Position numbers and translations under genes: made by a program
Assembly: GCA_947625415.1 (NCBI GenBank)
Contig: CANQOG010000002.1
Location: 1 to 64,000, forward strand
Direction: 5' to 3'
Source of the DNA: an uncultured Clostridia bacterium
Lineage (GTDB): Bacteria > Bacillota > Clostridia > TANB77 > CAG-508
DNA length: 64,000 bases
Part shown: positions 1 through 10,591 of the stretch, piece by piece
How the letters are laid out: each line of letters opens with the position of its first letter
Numbering within the stretch: position 1 is the first letter of the stretch
Notes under the pieces: model-generated
Database searches by the model: none
What the model was told of the DNA's origin: nothing
The model's input: only the letters and a program-made list of their open reading frames with translations

Positions 1-185
1 GGGAGGCTATAAATGACAAAATAATGGAGAAAAACCTTGAAAATCTCAAAATAGCATACGCTCACGAAGAAGGAAAGTCAGAAGGATTAAAAGAAATTGC
101 CAAAAAAATGAAATCTTCTGGTAAATCTATTGAAGAAATAATAGAATTAACAGAACTTACTAAAGAAGAAATTGAAAAATTATAA
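1..185 (+). CDS. C-terminal fragment of Rpn/PD-(D/E)XK nuclease-family transposase-like protein (gene starts outside window)
   Basis: Frame ends ...MEKNLENLKIAYAHEEGKSEGLKEIAKKMKSSGKSIEEIIELTELTKEEIEKL*, the typical C-terminal tail of Rpn family proteins; followed by a terminator. Confidence 0.55.
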   Translation, partial: EAINDKIMEKNLENLKIAYAHEEGKSEGLKEIAKKMKSSGKSIEEIIELTELTKEEIEKL

Positions 186-198
186 AAGGGAAAAATAT

Positions 199-248
199 AA
201 GATACTTGGATTTCAGTACACAGTACAGAATCCAAGTATCTTTTTTTC
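199..248 (+). terminator. Rho-independent terminator
   Basis: GATACTTGGATT...AATCCAAGTATC stem followed by a T run. Confidence 0.85.
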
Positions 249-258
249 TATAGTAATA

Positions 259-2176
259 TTAATTTAGTAATGAATCTACTGTATATGTTCCATTTGAAAG
301 TTCTATATAGCCTGCTCCGGAGCCTATTCCTTGCTGTGAATGTGGGATATTTTCATTCCTATCTACTATTCGCACGCACTTAACAACACCGTTCGTAGTC
401 TGATTTTTTATTTTATTTTCTGAAATTTCACCATCTACTCCATATTGTTCTTTCCTTGCATCAGACATGTAACATAAGTTATCGTATACAGCTCTCCTTA
501 TTCCATCTTGAATAAAAATTTTTGTCGGAATTATTTTTTTACTATCATCATTTATAAATTTTACAACACTTGCTACTACCGCATCTTTTGTAGTACCATC
601 TAACAAAGTTCCGTCCTCATCATATTCATAGCTTACGTCATCATAATTAAAATCGTCTTCTGTTATTCTATTTCCATTGAACGCATGTATTTCTGAAGTC
701 GTTGAGCATCTAACAATTCCACCTTGTCCCGCAGTTCCACCCGAACCAGCAGTCGACCAACTTTTTGCTAAAGTGCCTAAGCTTTCTTTATGGTTCGTCC
801 AACAGCCGCCTAGCCCAAACCAAGATTCATAATCGCTTGTAACGCTGTTCAGCGTCTTCCCATAAGAAAAATACCCACCTCCAGCACCGCACCCAAGAAA
901 AGTATCGTACGTGTCATTCGAGCCGAGGCCATTTACTCCCCCAATTATTCCATTTTCTCCTATACCAGCTGTGAACCCACCAGCCGAACAAGCGTGGTCC
1001 CCACCGTCCACCGTCCTGCGCCGCCACCGACCTATTCCAGCCGCAGGATAACCTCCGGCACCAGCCCCAGAATCCATCGAACCCGTAAGAGATGCTCCTC
1101 CGCCTGCTCCACCATAACTATAGATTCTGACACTGTCGTATATATTTACTTTACCACAATTTTCCCCATCGCTACCACAACTTCCAGAATCTTTGACTCC
1201 GTAAGTATACGGTACCTCATCATACACATTATCATCTAACTGAGAAAAAGTTGTATTAGCATCTCCACCTTTTCCCCCGGTTGCCACCTATACCAGCTCC
1301 TGCTCCGACCTCCTCCGGCCTCCACCTGTATTACCTGAAACTGCACCTCCACCATCTCCAGCATCGCCACCAATCGCAATTAATGTTCCATCGCCGTATA
1401 GATTAAACTCTGCTTGTTCTTCATTATCTCTGTACTCATTTTCATTATAATCTACCCATGGTACATGTACTCCTGCAAATCCTCCGTGGTCCACCTTTAG
1501 CTCCAAGTTTTTCAGCTGTTTCTCCTCTTTTTCCATATCCACTATCAACTGTCATTTCTGCTCCTTCTTCTAAATATAAATTCAATTTTGCTCCCGGATA
1601 TATATCAATCGCTGATCTATTCATTCCATTATTTGTTAATTTCATATCATCATATATATAAATATTTACTATTCCTTCTTTTATTTCAAAATTCAATTCT
1701 CCCTCTACTTTATCATAAAAAACAACTTCTGTTTCTTTGCTTGAATCTCCAAGTTCAAATGTTTTATTCTCTGAAACATTCTTCTCCGTGAATACTTGTA
1801 CATTCAATCCTTCTCCACTTTCTGCATATTGCTCCTGAGTCATTACTTTCCAATAGTCTCCATCTTGAACTGCATAAAAGAAATATCCATTTTTCTCTAT
1901 TATACACTGGATTGTATTTGTTTCAGAATTTCTTTTTGTTCTATAACTTGTTATTTTCCCTTCTTCTATTTTTTTATTCATAAATTCCTTTAAAGCTGAA
2001 CTTCCTGTTTGTTCTCCTAAATTAAATTCAGCCATCATTATCTCTAATTCTTCTATTGTTGAAGAAAAATCTGACATCTCTTTAGCAACAATCGCTTTCG
2101 TTATTATCCCATTCTCCCCAATTATCGCATTTAGTGAGACTCCAGCTAAAATTAGTAGGACAATAACCGTGACCAT
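259..2176 (-). CDS. Glycine-rich prepilin-like surface protein, one gene if 7 CGGN sites are read as Gly
   Basis: Three ORF fragments (1445-2176, 1288-1548, 259-1287) join in frame when CGGN at 1483-1486, 1314-1317, 1304-1307, 1276-1279, 1026-1029, 1010-1013 and 1003-1006 is one codon; N-term IVLLILAGVSLNAIIGENGIITKA is the prepilin-like helix. Confidence 0.7.
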
Positions 2177-2206
2177 ATTATTTTATGATTAACTTTAGCA
2201 AAGTAA

Positions 2207-2228
2207 AAAACGCCTTTAATGGCGTTTC
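2207..2228. terminator. Hairpin terminator, copy 1 of exact repeat
   Basis: AAAACGCCTTTAATGGCGTTTC, identical to 2326-2347. Confidence 0.7.
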
Positions 2229-2325
2229 GAGACCTTTGACAAAGTCCATTTTAAAAAAATTCAGTCTTGATTTTTATATAGTTTCAGGACACGTTTTTTA
2301 AAAATAGGGGTTTGTCAACAAACTG

Positions 2326-2347
2326 AAAACGCCTTTAATGGCGTTTC
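2326..2347. terminator. Hairpin terminator, copy 2 of exact repeat
   Basis: AAAACGCCTTTAATGGCGTTTC. Confidence 0.7.
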
Positions 2348-2355
2348 ATACAAAT

Positions 2356-3153
2356 TTATTTCATTAAAGTTGTTGGATTTACATTTTCTCCATCTTTAAA
2401 CATCTCAAAATGTAAATGTGGTGGATCAGATATTTCAAAACTTGCAGTTTCTCCAACTGTTCCTATTGTTTGATTCTGAATTACTTTATCTCCTTCTCTT
2501 ACAAAATCTGCTGTCTGCAAATTTGCATATAATGTTTCATATCCATCATCATGAGAAATAATTACAGTTAAACCATATCTCGGATCTGTTTTTATACTTT
2601 TTATCGTTCCACTTTCTGAACTAACAACAGCACTAGTTTTATCAGCTTTTATGTCAATTCCTAAATGAGTAGTCCATTCATCTAAAGTTTTTGAATAAAC
2701 TAAACTATCTTTTGCAAAATCAGTTATAATTTCTCCAGCTACTGGAGAAATAAATGATAGTTCTTTTTTCTCTTCTACTTGTGGCTCATCAATCACACTA
2801 CTTGTTTGCTTTGGAGTTTCAACTGTATCATCTGACTCTAAATTTGTCTTTCCAGCTGAAACATTTATTGGAAGTCCACTTGTAACTTGATTTACAGTTT
2901 GATTTTTAACCTCGTTTACAGTTTTATCCTGTGAAGAACTTGCTCTTACTGTTCCATAATCATTAGGAACAACAGATTCTGTCGTATTTATTGTAAGTAA
3001 CCCTAAATCAGAGGCTTGTTTAAATCTGTTATTTATAGATACAAAAATTCCTATAAATACTGCAATTGCAACCACAAAAGTTATCCAAAAAACAATCATA
3101 AAAAATTTCTTATTTTTTTCATCATTAACCATTCTATTCACTTCTAATATCAT
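2356..3153 (-). CDS. spoIIQ: M23 peptidase-domain membrane protein, SpoIIQ-like
   Basis: N-terminal TM helix plus LytM domain (HLGIDIKA...HLHFEMF); next to spoIID. Confidence 0.75.
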   Translation of the reverse strand: MILEVNRMVNDEKNKKFFMIVFWITFVVAIAVFIGIFVSINNRFKQASDLGLLTINTTESVVPNDYGTVRASSSQDKTVNEVKNQTVNQVTSGLPINVSAGKTNLESDDTVETPKQTSSVIDEPQVEEKKELSFISPVAGEIITDFAKDSLVYSKTLDEWTTHLGIDIKADKTSAVVSSESGTIKSIKTDPRYGLTVIISHDDGYETLYANLQTADFVREGDKVIQNQTIGTVGETASFEISDPPHLHFEMFKDGENVNPTTLMK

Positions 3154-3202
3154 TCCTTTCTCTTCTTAAGTTATATTAGAAGTATTTACTATTTTTAGAA
3201 AT

Positions 3203-4217
3203 TTATTCACTAATTTCCACATCTTTGTAATAATGATGAATAATTTCTTCTGCTATTTTTCCTTGTTTTGCAAGACTATCACTCCCGCATTGACTTAAAC
3301 CTACTCCATGACCATAACCTAAAACAGAAAAACAAATATCATCTCCATCCACATTTACTTCAAACTTAGTTGATTTAAGTCCAAAAATTGTTCTTGCTTG
3401 ATTTCCAGTAATAACTTTATTTCCAATTTTAATTTGATTTACTCTTCCGAGAAGTTTCCGTATTTTCTAAAATTTGAATCCAATTTTCCTCATCAAAATT
3501 AATATTAAAATCGCTAAAGTTTTCTTTCATTTTAACAATAAGCTCATCTTTAGAAAGTCTTAATTCAGACTGATAAGATGAATATGCCTCTTCCCCACTT
3601 GTTTCAACAGCTTGCAAATAATGGAAATCTCCACCCCAAACATATCTTGAAGCTTCTGTCATTCCACCACTATTACTATGGAAAAACGCTCTAATCGGTT
3701 GCCCTTCATACAATATAACTTTTCCAATTGTAGAATTTACAGAATTCTCAATTTTTATCCAGTTATCCTCTCTTAACTTTTCATCCCATCTTGCCATTCT
3801 ATTATCTTTAGAAATCCAAGCTTGACAGCAAAGTGAACTATCACAAATATCAGCTCCAACATTTTCGTGTTTTTTATTGTTTGCAATTTGATAAATTGTA
3901 TATGTTCTTGCTACTATAGCTTGCGCTTTTAAAGCTTCCATCTCAAAATCTACCGGCATTTCAGCACTTACAACTCCATATAAATAAATATCAAGTGGAA
4001 GTTCCTCTATCTCACCTGTATCAGTATGTAATAATTTTACAGTTTTATAATCTCCATAATCAAATTCTTTATATAAAAATCTTTCTGGCAATTCATCCTC
4101 CGAATCTGCAGGCAATGTTTTTGGTAATAAAATTACTTGAAAAGCTTTTAAAAAGACTAAAACAAAAACAACATAAATCAAAAGTTTCTTAAATTTTTTT
4201 CGCAATTTAAAAATCAC
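3203..4217 (-). CDS. spoIID: Stage II sporulation protein D
   Basis: SpoIID motifs (VVSAEMPVDFEMEALKAQAIVARTYT, FHSNSGG, GYGHGVGLSQCGS); fragment 3429-4217 extends to 3203 through CGGA at 3446-3449 read as Gly. Confidence 0.85.
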
Positions 4218-4930
4218 CCAACCATTTTTTCTTTCATATCATCTAAAATTTTCTTTTCTATTCTAGAAACCTGAACTTGTGAAATTCCTAAAATTTTAGC
4301 AACTTGTACCTGTGTTTTTTCTTTGAAATATCTAAGTTTAATTATAGTTCTATCTCTAAAAGAAAGTTTATTTACCATGTCATTTACAACAATTTTATCT
4401 ACAATTTTGTTTTGGTCATCTTCTTTTCCAATAATTCTTTCAATTTTCTCTTCTTTTCCATTTTCAACAAAGACTTCATTAATTGATTCAATTTGTCTTC
4501 CGCTTTCAATAGCGCTACAAACATCATCTTCACTTTCATTTAAAATACTAGACAAGTCCTTAATCGTAACAGTTTCTCCATTTTTTAGTAAATAATCTTT
4601 TTCAATTTCTTTTATTTTAATACTTAATTCTTTTATTTTCCTACTTACTTTTATCATCCCATCATCTCTAATAAATTTCTTAATTTCACCCATTATATAT
4701 GGAACAGCAAAAGTTGAAAGCTTATAGTCAAAGTCCATATTAAACCTTCTAACTGCCTTTATAAAACCAATACTTCCTATTTGATATAAATCTTCCAAAT
4801 CATATCCTCGTCCACAAAAGCGTTTTACAACACACCAAATAAGTCCATTATTTTGTCTTAATAAAATTTCTAAAGCTTCTTGATTTCCAGCTTGTACTTC
4901 ACTCATTAAATGTTTTTCATCTGTTCTCAA
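4214..4930 (-). CDS. sigF: RNA polymerase sporulation sigma-F
   Basis: Sigma-70 regions 2-4; operon with spoIIAA/AB. Confidence 0.93.
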   Translation of the reverse strand: MRTDEKHLMSEVQAGNQEALEILLRQNNGLIWCVVKRFCGRGYDLEDLYQIGSIGFIKAVRRFNMDFDYKLSTFAVPYIMGEIKKFIRDDGMIKVSRKIKELSIKIKEIEKDYLLKNGETVTIKDLSSILNESEDDVCSAIESGRQIESINEVFVENGKEEKIERIIGKEDDQNKIVDKIVVNDMVNKLSFRDRTIIKLRYFKEKTQVQVAKILGISQVQVSRIEKKILDDMKEKMVG

Positions 4931-4944
4931 TTTAGAGTTTCCTC

Positions 4945-5379
4945 CTATTCTTTAGTCTTAATCAATTTTTTCATATAAACTTTAGTTCCAAGGCCAACTA
5001 TTGATTCAACCTTTAACTCATCCATGAAATTTTCCATAATTGTAAAGCCCATTCCTGAACGCTCTAAATTGCTCTTTGTTGTAAATAATGGTGCTCTTGC
5101 TTCTTCAACATTTTCAATTCCACTTCCAGTATCAACTACTTCTATTTCAATTTCATTATCATATAATTTACTATGTATCTTTATGATTCCATCTTTTCCG
5201 TCATACGCATGAATTATAGAGTTTGTAACAGCTTCTGACACAGAAGTTTTTATATCAGCAAGCTCTTCTATTGTTGGATCAAGTTGTGAAGCAAATGATG
5301 CCACAGCAATTCTTGCAAAAGCCTCATTTGCAGATTTACTCAAAAATTCTAATTTCATTTCATTTTTTAAATTATCCAT
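4945..5379 (-). CDS. spoIIAB: Anti-sigma F factor SpoIIAB
   Basis: HATPase domain ([19 protein letters not shown]). Confidence 0.93.
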   Translation of the reverse strand: MDNLKNEMKLEFLSKSANEAFARIAVASFASQLDPTIEELADIKTSVSEAVTNSIIHAYDGKDGIIKIHSKLYDNEIEIEVVDTGSGIENVEEARAPLFTTKSNLERSGMGFTIMENFMDELKVESIVGLGTKVYMKKLIKTKE

Positions 5380-5380
5380 T

Positions 5381-5710
5381 TTAAATAACCTCTTCTTTCT
5401 TATTTTCTTTAAAACTTATAATTTTAGGAAGTCCAGCCATTGTAAATATTTTCATAAGTTTTTCATTTGCATTTTCAATTTCTAAAATTCCATCATAACT
5501 TTTAGTAACCTTAAACCTTCCAATAATTAAACCAATTCCAGCGCTATCCATAAACTTTACTTTCTCTAAATCAATAACAACTTTTTTTGGTCTAAATCTT
5601 GAAATTTCATAGTCAAGTCTTGTTCTTATAATAGAAGCTGTATGATGATCAATTTCTTCTGTTATATAAACTTTTAGCATCTTTTCTTCTAAATAGTGAT
5701 TAATTTTCAT
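5381..5710 (-). CDS. spoIIAA: Anti-sigma F factor antagonist SpoIIAA
   Basis: STAS domain ([21 protein letters not shown]). Confidence 0.93.
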   Translation of the reverse strand: MKINHYLEEKMLKVYITEEIDHHTASIIRTRLDYEISRFRPKKVVIDLEKVKFMDSAGIGLIIGRFKVTKSYDGILEIENANEKLMKIFTMAGLPKIISFKENKKEEVI

Positions 5711-5980
5711 ATTTTCCCTCCTTCGTAAAATCAGCTTTTATCTCATAAAATGCAAAAAGAAGAAAGCCTATTTTATCAAAACTTTCTTCTTTTTAATACT
5801 ACATTTATTTTGTCTAAGCTAATTATATATTCGATAAAACATATTATTATTCCCTCAAAGAAAATCCACTAGTTTTGTCGTATCTTGCGAGTTCTATATT
5901 TTCTAGTATTAACAATTTTAAAAAACAAAAATCGCTGATTTAATAAAATTTTTTTAATTTCATATAACAAACTATAAAAA

Positions 5981-6018
5981 AATAACTATCCTCTTAATTT
6001 TAATTAAGGATAGTTATT
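5981..6018 (-). terminator. Terminator of the LRR gene
   Basis: AATAACTATCCT...AGGATAGTTATT stem followed by a T-rich run on the opposite strand. Confidence 0.6.
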
Positions 6019-6024
6019 TTTATT

Positions 6025-8832
6025 TTATTCTTTAACAAATATTTTTGAACCTGATTCAGTTTCTCTAAAACCTTTTTCTGTCAATGCTTTAAAATTGTCT
6101 AAACCACTATTTCCTGATAAAGTTACTTTTGTTAATTCTGGTAATGAATCAACAATATATTGACTTGTTGAAATTGTTTCTTTTTTCTCTCCTTTTGTAA
6201 CTGATATATAGTTTTCCAGTGCATTATTTGATAAATCAAGTGTTGTTATATTGGGTAAATTATTTAATCCATCTAAACCATTAAGTGAACTATTTTTTAT
6301 CGTTAACGTTTTTAAACTTTTACTAAGATTACTTTCAGTTGCATCAACTAAATTTAATTTTGATATAGTAGAATAATCTAGTATCAAAGTTTCTAATTTT
6401 TCATCTTTAAAAATAGAAGCATCTTGAACACCTTTTACTCCATATAATTTTAGTTCTGTTAAATTTGAAGCTTTCGTAAGAATAGCAGGAATATCGACAT
6501 CACCACTTATATAACTATCTCTATGGCCCCTTCCAATATTTAATTTTTTAGTATATGAACCAATTATATCTATAACATTATAATTAGGAAAGATAACTTC
6601 ATTGAAACCTTGAAAAGTTGTTGTATTCTGAGCCGAGCCGGAAATCTCAACATCACATGAATCCGCCATAAGTACATTTGAATAATCCACTAAAGCATTT
6701 ATGTGTCCGCCATGTCCTATATTTTTTATACAAGCTGGAATTTTAAAACTTCCACCGACCATATGATAAATATCTGTTAACCCAGTATAAGTAAAATCCA
6801 CAATACTCTTACCCCCCAAACCACCATAAATGTTAAAACAAGTAAATTCACGATTTATATTCTCTGGCGTACCATTTAAAGTAGATAAAATCTCATTAGT
6901 AGTTGTTATACCACCTAGAGCATAAGTTCCTCCCTTATACTTGTCGTTACTTGCAAAAGCTTTACTACATATATTACTTATTAAACTGGAATATGGCTTT
7001 AAGTTCAAACTAGGTGTATTTATTCTCAATCCAGCAAAATTACTGCAATTCCATAGCCCACTCAAGTCAACTATGCTAGTATTCAAAACAGAAGCAAGCA
7101 ATAATTTATCATTTTCAGGTTTTATAAAACTAAAATCTTGTAACTGCGTTCCATCTGCATATAATCTTTTAAGTCCAGTCAAACTTCCCAACACTTCTTG
7201 CAAAACACTATTTGAAACTTGATTACAATTAGTAATCTCTAAAATTTCTATTTGAGTCTGATCTTTTAATTTTAAAAATTGTTCATCTGTAACATCACTA
7301 CTCAAAAATACAAAACTTCCAATATTAGCTAAACTAATTTGGTTACCATATATTAAATCTATATAATAATCTTCAAGAGAAATTAATTTAGCTATAACTT
7401 CATCTGTCAAAACATACTTCAAATTTTTTACCGCATTCAATTTTTTTAATTTTGGCAGTTTTGTAATGAGCGCGAGCTCAGTCAAAGTATCAACCGAACA
7501 AATATGCAAATACTCTATATTTGTATTAGTTATATTATTAAAATCAGCATCTGAAATTTTATTATAAGGACAAAATAAGACCGAAAGATTTGGCATTTTA
7601 GAAATGTATGTGCTCAATACAAAATTATCACTGTTTTCCCCCATTAAAGCATCCGCCATATTATTCCCACCAACATATAGTTTTGTAATGTTTATAAACT
7701 CTTGTATTCCATCTAAATTCATTAATACGTTGTCAGTCAAATACAAAGTCTTAACCGCTTGTTTTGTTTTCTGACTTAACATGTTTAAGCTTTTCACAGT
7801 TGTTAGTGTGGAATGATACTCATTCTCAGTATGTTGCTTCTCACAATTTTGGCTAATATCCGCTTGTCCCCCAAACCCAAACTCAGTTCCAAAAAGGCGC
7901 ATATAACTTAATTTTTCATAATCACCTTTGCTCATTTCTTTACACATTTTATTTATTTCTTCATCTGTTGGTTTTAAAAAATGTAACTCTATTATATTTG
8001 TTGCTCCACTCAAGCCCGTATAATCTATATTCATTATATTTCCTGTATTATCAAAATATAAATATGTTAAATTATTTGCGCTCTCTAACCCACTCAAACT
8101 TCCTGTATAATCTTTTACTGTCAATTTTGCTAAATTGGGTACATCATACAAAAATTTTAAGTCTGTCACTCCTGAATTATTTGTTATTGTTAGCTCTTTT
8201 ATACTTCTTAAATCTGAAAGTGTTAAATTTCTATTACTTGTTCCTGTCGTTTCTCCTAATGCCTTTGATAATGCACTTTCTTCATCATATATTACTTTGC
8301 TTGCATCTAAATATCCTGAATTTAAACAATTCGCTCCTATCGCTGACATTATTCCATTTTCACAATAAAATACCTCTAAATCTTCTGTTACTCCATATAC
8401 ATCTTGAAACTGTAAATATGACTCTCTTTTATTTCCTCCTGCATCTCCTCCTACTAATTGTTTTCTTATACTTTCATCTAAATTTTGCTTATTTATTAAT
8501 CTTATTTTTAAAAAGTCTACTCTTTGAGCTCCTGAACTATCTTTATGTTCATACTCAAAAATAGCATAATCATAATATCCATTATAGAAAAAATATTCTG
8601 GATAAAGTTTTATCATTTCATCTACTGGTGTAATTGCTTCTTCAATTGCTCCACTATCACCAATTCTATCATCAATTTTTCTAACAGCATAAGTTTCATT
8701 TAAATATTCTTGTAGCACTGCGCAACTATTTAATATAGATGCTTTTTGAGCTTTAGTTATTATTCCATTTTCTCCAATTATCGCATTTAGTGAGACTCCA
8801 GCAAGTATAAGTAGGACAATAATCGTAACCAT
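6025..8832 (-). CDS. Leucine-rich-repeat protein with truncated prepilin-like N-terminus
   Basis: N-term MVTIIVLLILAGVSLNAIIGENGIITKA; repeated LxxLxxLxxLxLxxN units. Confidence 0.8.
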   Translation of the reverse strand: MVTIIVLLILAGVSLNAIIGENGIITKAQKASILNSCAVLQEYLNETYAVRKIDDRIGDSGAIEEAITPVDEMIKLYPEYFFYNGYYDYAIFEYEHKDSSGAQRVDFLKIRLINKQNLDESIRKQLVGGDAGGNKRESYLQFQDVYGVTEDLEVFYCENGIMSAIGANCLNSGYLDASKVIYDEESALSKALGETTGTSNRNLTLSDLRSIKELTITNNSGVTDLKFLYDVPNLAKLTVKDYTGSLSGLESANNLTYLYFDNTGNIMNIDYTGLSGATNIIELHFLKPTDEEINKMCKEMSKGDYEKLSYMRLFGTEFGFGGQADISQNCEKQHTENEYHSTLTTVKSLNMLSQKTKQAVKTLYLTDNVLMNLDGIQEFINITKLYVGGNNMADALMGENSDNFVLSTYISKMPNLSVLFCPYNKISDADFNNITNTNIEYLHICSVDTLTELALITKLPKLKKLNAVKNLKYVLTDEVIAKLISLEDYYIDLIYGNQISLANIGSFVFLSSDVTDEQFLKLKDQTQIEILEITNCNQVSNSVLQEVLGSLTGLKRLYADGTQLQDFSFIKPENDKLLLASVLNTSIVDLSGLWNCSNFAGLRINTPSLNLKPYSSLISNICSKAFASNDKYKGGTYALGGITTTNEILSTLNGTPENINREFTCFNIYGGLGGKSIVDFTYTGLTDIYHMVGGSFKIPACIKNIGHGGHINALVDYSNVLMADSCDVEISGSAQNTTTFQGFNEVIFPNYNVIDIIGSYTKKLNIGRGHRDSYISGDVDIPAILTKASNLTELKLYGVKGVQDASIFKDEKLETLILDYSTISKLNLVDATESNLSKSLKTLTIKNSSLNGLDGLNNLPNITTLDLSNNALENYISVTKGEKKETISTSQYIVDSLPELTKVTLSGNSGLDNFKALTEKGFRETESGSKIFVKE

Positions 8833-8957
8833 ATTATTTTATGACGAAAAATATAGCCTTATCATAAGTTTCACAAAAAAATCATATAAATTATATTGAA
8901 AATTGATAAAAAATGTTATATTATGTAATTGAATTTTAAAAAGATAGGAGAAAAATT

Positions 8958-9882
8958 ATGGGAAAGACATATATTTTTGGACATAAAAATCCAGATACAG
9001 ATAGTATTACATCAAGTTTAGTTATGGCAAACTTGGAAACAAAGTTAGGAAGAGATGTAGAAGCCTGCGCTTTAGGAACTCCAAATAAAGAAACTGAATA
9101 TGTTTTAAATTATTTAGGAATTTCAGCTCCAAAAATTTTAAAAGATGGAGATATTCTAGATGGTTCAGATGTTATATTAGTTGACCACAATAATCCAGAA
9201 GAATCAATTTCTAATTTAGATAGTGTAAATATTTTAAAGATTGTTGACCATCATTGTGTAAAGTTATCAACATCATATCCATTGTATTATAGAGCAGAGC
9301 CTGTTCGGATGCACAGAGACAATTATGTATAAACTATATAAAGAAAATAATGTAGAAATTGACAAAAAAATTGCAACATTAATGTTATCAGCAATTATAT
9401 CTGATACACTTCTATTAAAGTCACCTACTTGTACTTCAGAAGATGTAGAAGCTGTTAAAGAACTATCAAAAATTGCTGAAATTGACTATGAAAAATACGG
9501 TCTAGATATGCTAAAAGCTGGAACTGACTTAAGTTCATTTTCTATAGATGAAATTTTAGCTTTAGATGCTAAACAAACAAGCCTAAAAGATATTAAGGTA
9601 ATTATAAATCAAGTAAATACAGCTTCAATTCCAGAAGTTATGGAATTAAAAGCTGATTTAGAAGCTGGAATGAATAAGCAAATTGAGTCAAAAGGTCTAG
9701 ACTTGTTTATGTTGCTAATTACAGACATTGTAAATAGTAATTCCCAAGTTATTGCTTTGGGAAAAAGAGCTGATTTAGTTGAAAAATCTTATGGAGTTAA
9801 ATTAGAAAATAATACAGCTTTATTAAAAGGAGTTGTTTCTAGGAAAAAACAAGTTATACCAATTATGACAGAAAATGCTTAA
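8958..9882 (+). CDS. ppaC: Manganese-dependent inorganic pyrophosphatase
   Basis: DHH family (FGHKNPDTDS, VDHN, VDHH); fragments join through CGGA at 9306-9309 giving AEPVGCTETIM. Confidence 0.88.
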
Positions 9883-9962
9883 AAAATTGCTTGCAATTAT
9901 TTTTACTTACTGATAAAATGAAGTTAGCTATAAAAATAGCAAAATAGAAGGGAGAGATTGTT

Positions 9963-10496
9963 ATGATAAATTTAACAATAACAGACAAGGAATTAAAAGC
10001 AACAGAAGCAATCAAAAATTACATTGAAGAAAAATTAACTAGAGTTGAAAAGTATTTTGGTGACGAAGAAATTTTGGCAAATGTAAAAACTAAAGTTGAA
10101 AGAAATAATCAAATAGCTGAAATGTATATTTCTGTCGGAGGAAATTCTTTCAAAGCTGTAACAGAAGATAAAGATTTATATGCATCAATAGATAAAGATA
10201 TAGATATTATTGAAGGTCAAATTAGAAAAGCTAAGACAAAAAAAGAAAAAATGCAAAAAGATAATTCTATTAAACAAATTACAATTACTGGCGAAGAAGA
10301 AATGGGAGTTGAAGATGAAGTTCTTAAAACTTTACACTATGATATAAAGCCAATATCTTTAGAAGATGCTAAAATAATTTTAAAAGAGAAAACGAATAGT
10401 TTATTTTTGCCATTTGTTGATAGTTCAAATGGTAAAGTTTGCGTTATTTACAAATTAAATGATGGAAAGAATTTTGGTGTTGTGGAACCAGAATAA
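9963..10496 (+). CDS. hpf: Ribosome hibernation promoting factor, long form
   Basis: HPF/RaiA N-domain plus C-terminal dimerisation domain. Confidence 0.9.
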   Translation: MINLTITDKELKATEAIKNYIEEKLTRVEKYFGDEEILANVKTKVERNNQIAEMYISVGGNSFKAVTEDKDLYASIDKDIDIIEGQIRKAKTKKEKMQKDNSIKQITITGEEEMGVEDEVLKTLHYDIKPISLEDAKIILKEKTNSLFLPFVDSSNGKVCVIYKLNDGKNFGVVEPE

Positions 10497-10517
10497 TAAA
10501 GTATATTTACAACAAAT

Positions 10518-10542
10518 AAAAAAGGCTTTTATAGCCTTTTTT
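10518..10542 (+). terminator. Rho-independent terminator
   Basis: AAAAAGGCTTTTATAGCCTTTTTT. Confidence 0.8.
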
Positions 10543-10591
10543 ATTTATATCAAATTTCACTAAACACCCATATAAAATTAGCTTGTACCTT

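Noticed and set aside
994-1239. Plus-strand ORF opposite the Gly-rich gene
   Set aside because: Pro/Ser/Thr-rich antisense translation of a Gly-rich coding region.
7968-8564. 198-aa plus-strand ORF opposite the LRR gene
   Set aside because: Leu/Tyr-rich shadow ORF antisense to a well-supported repeat protein; no SD or family resemblance.
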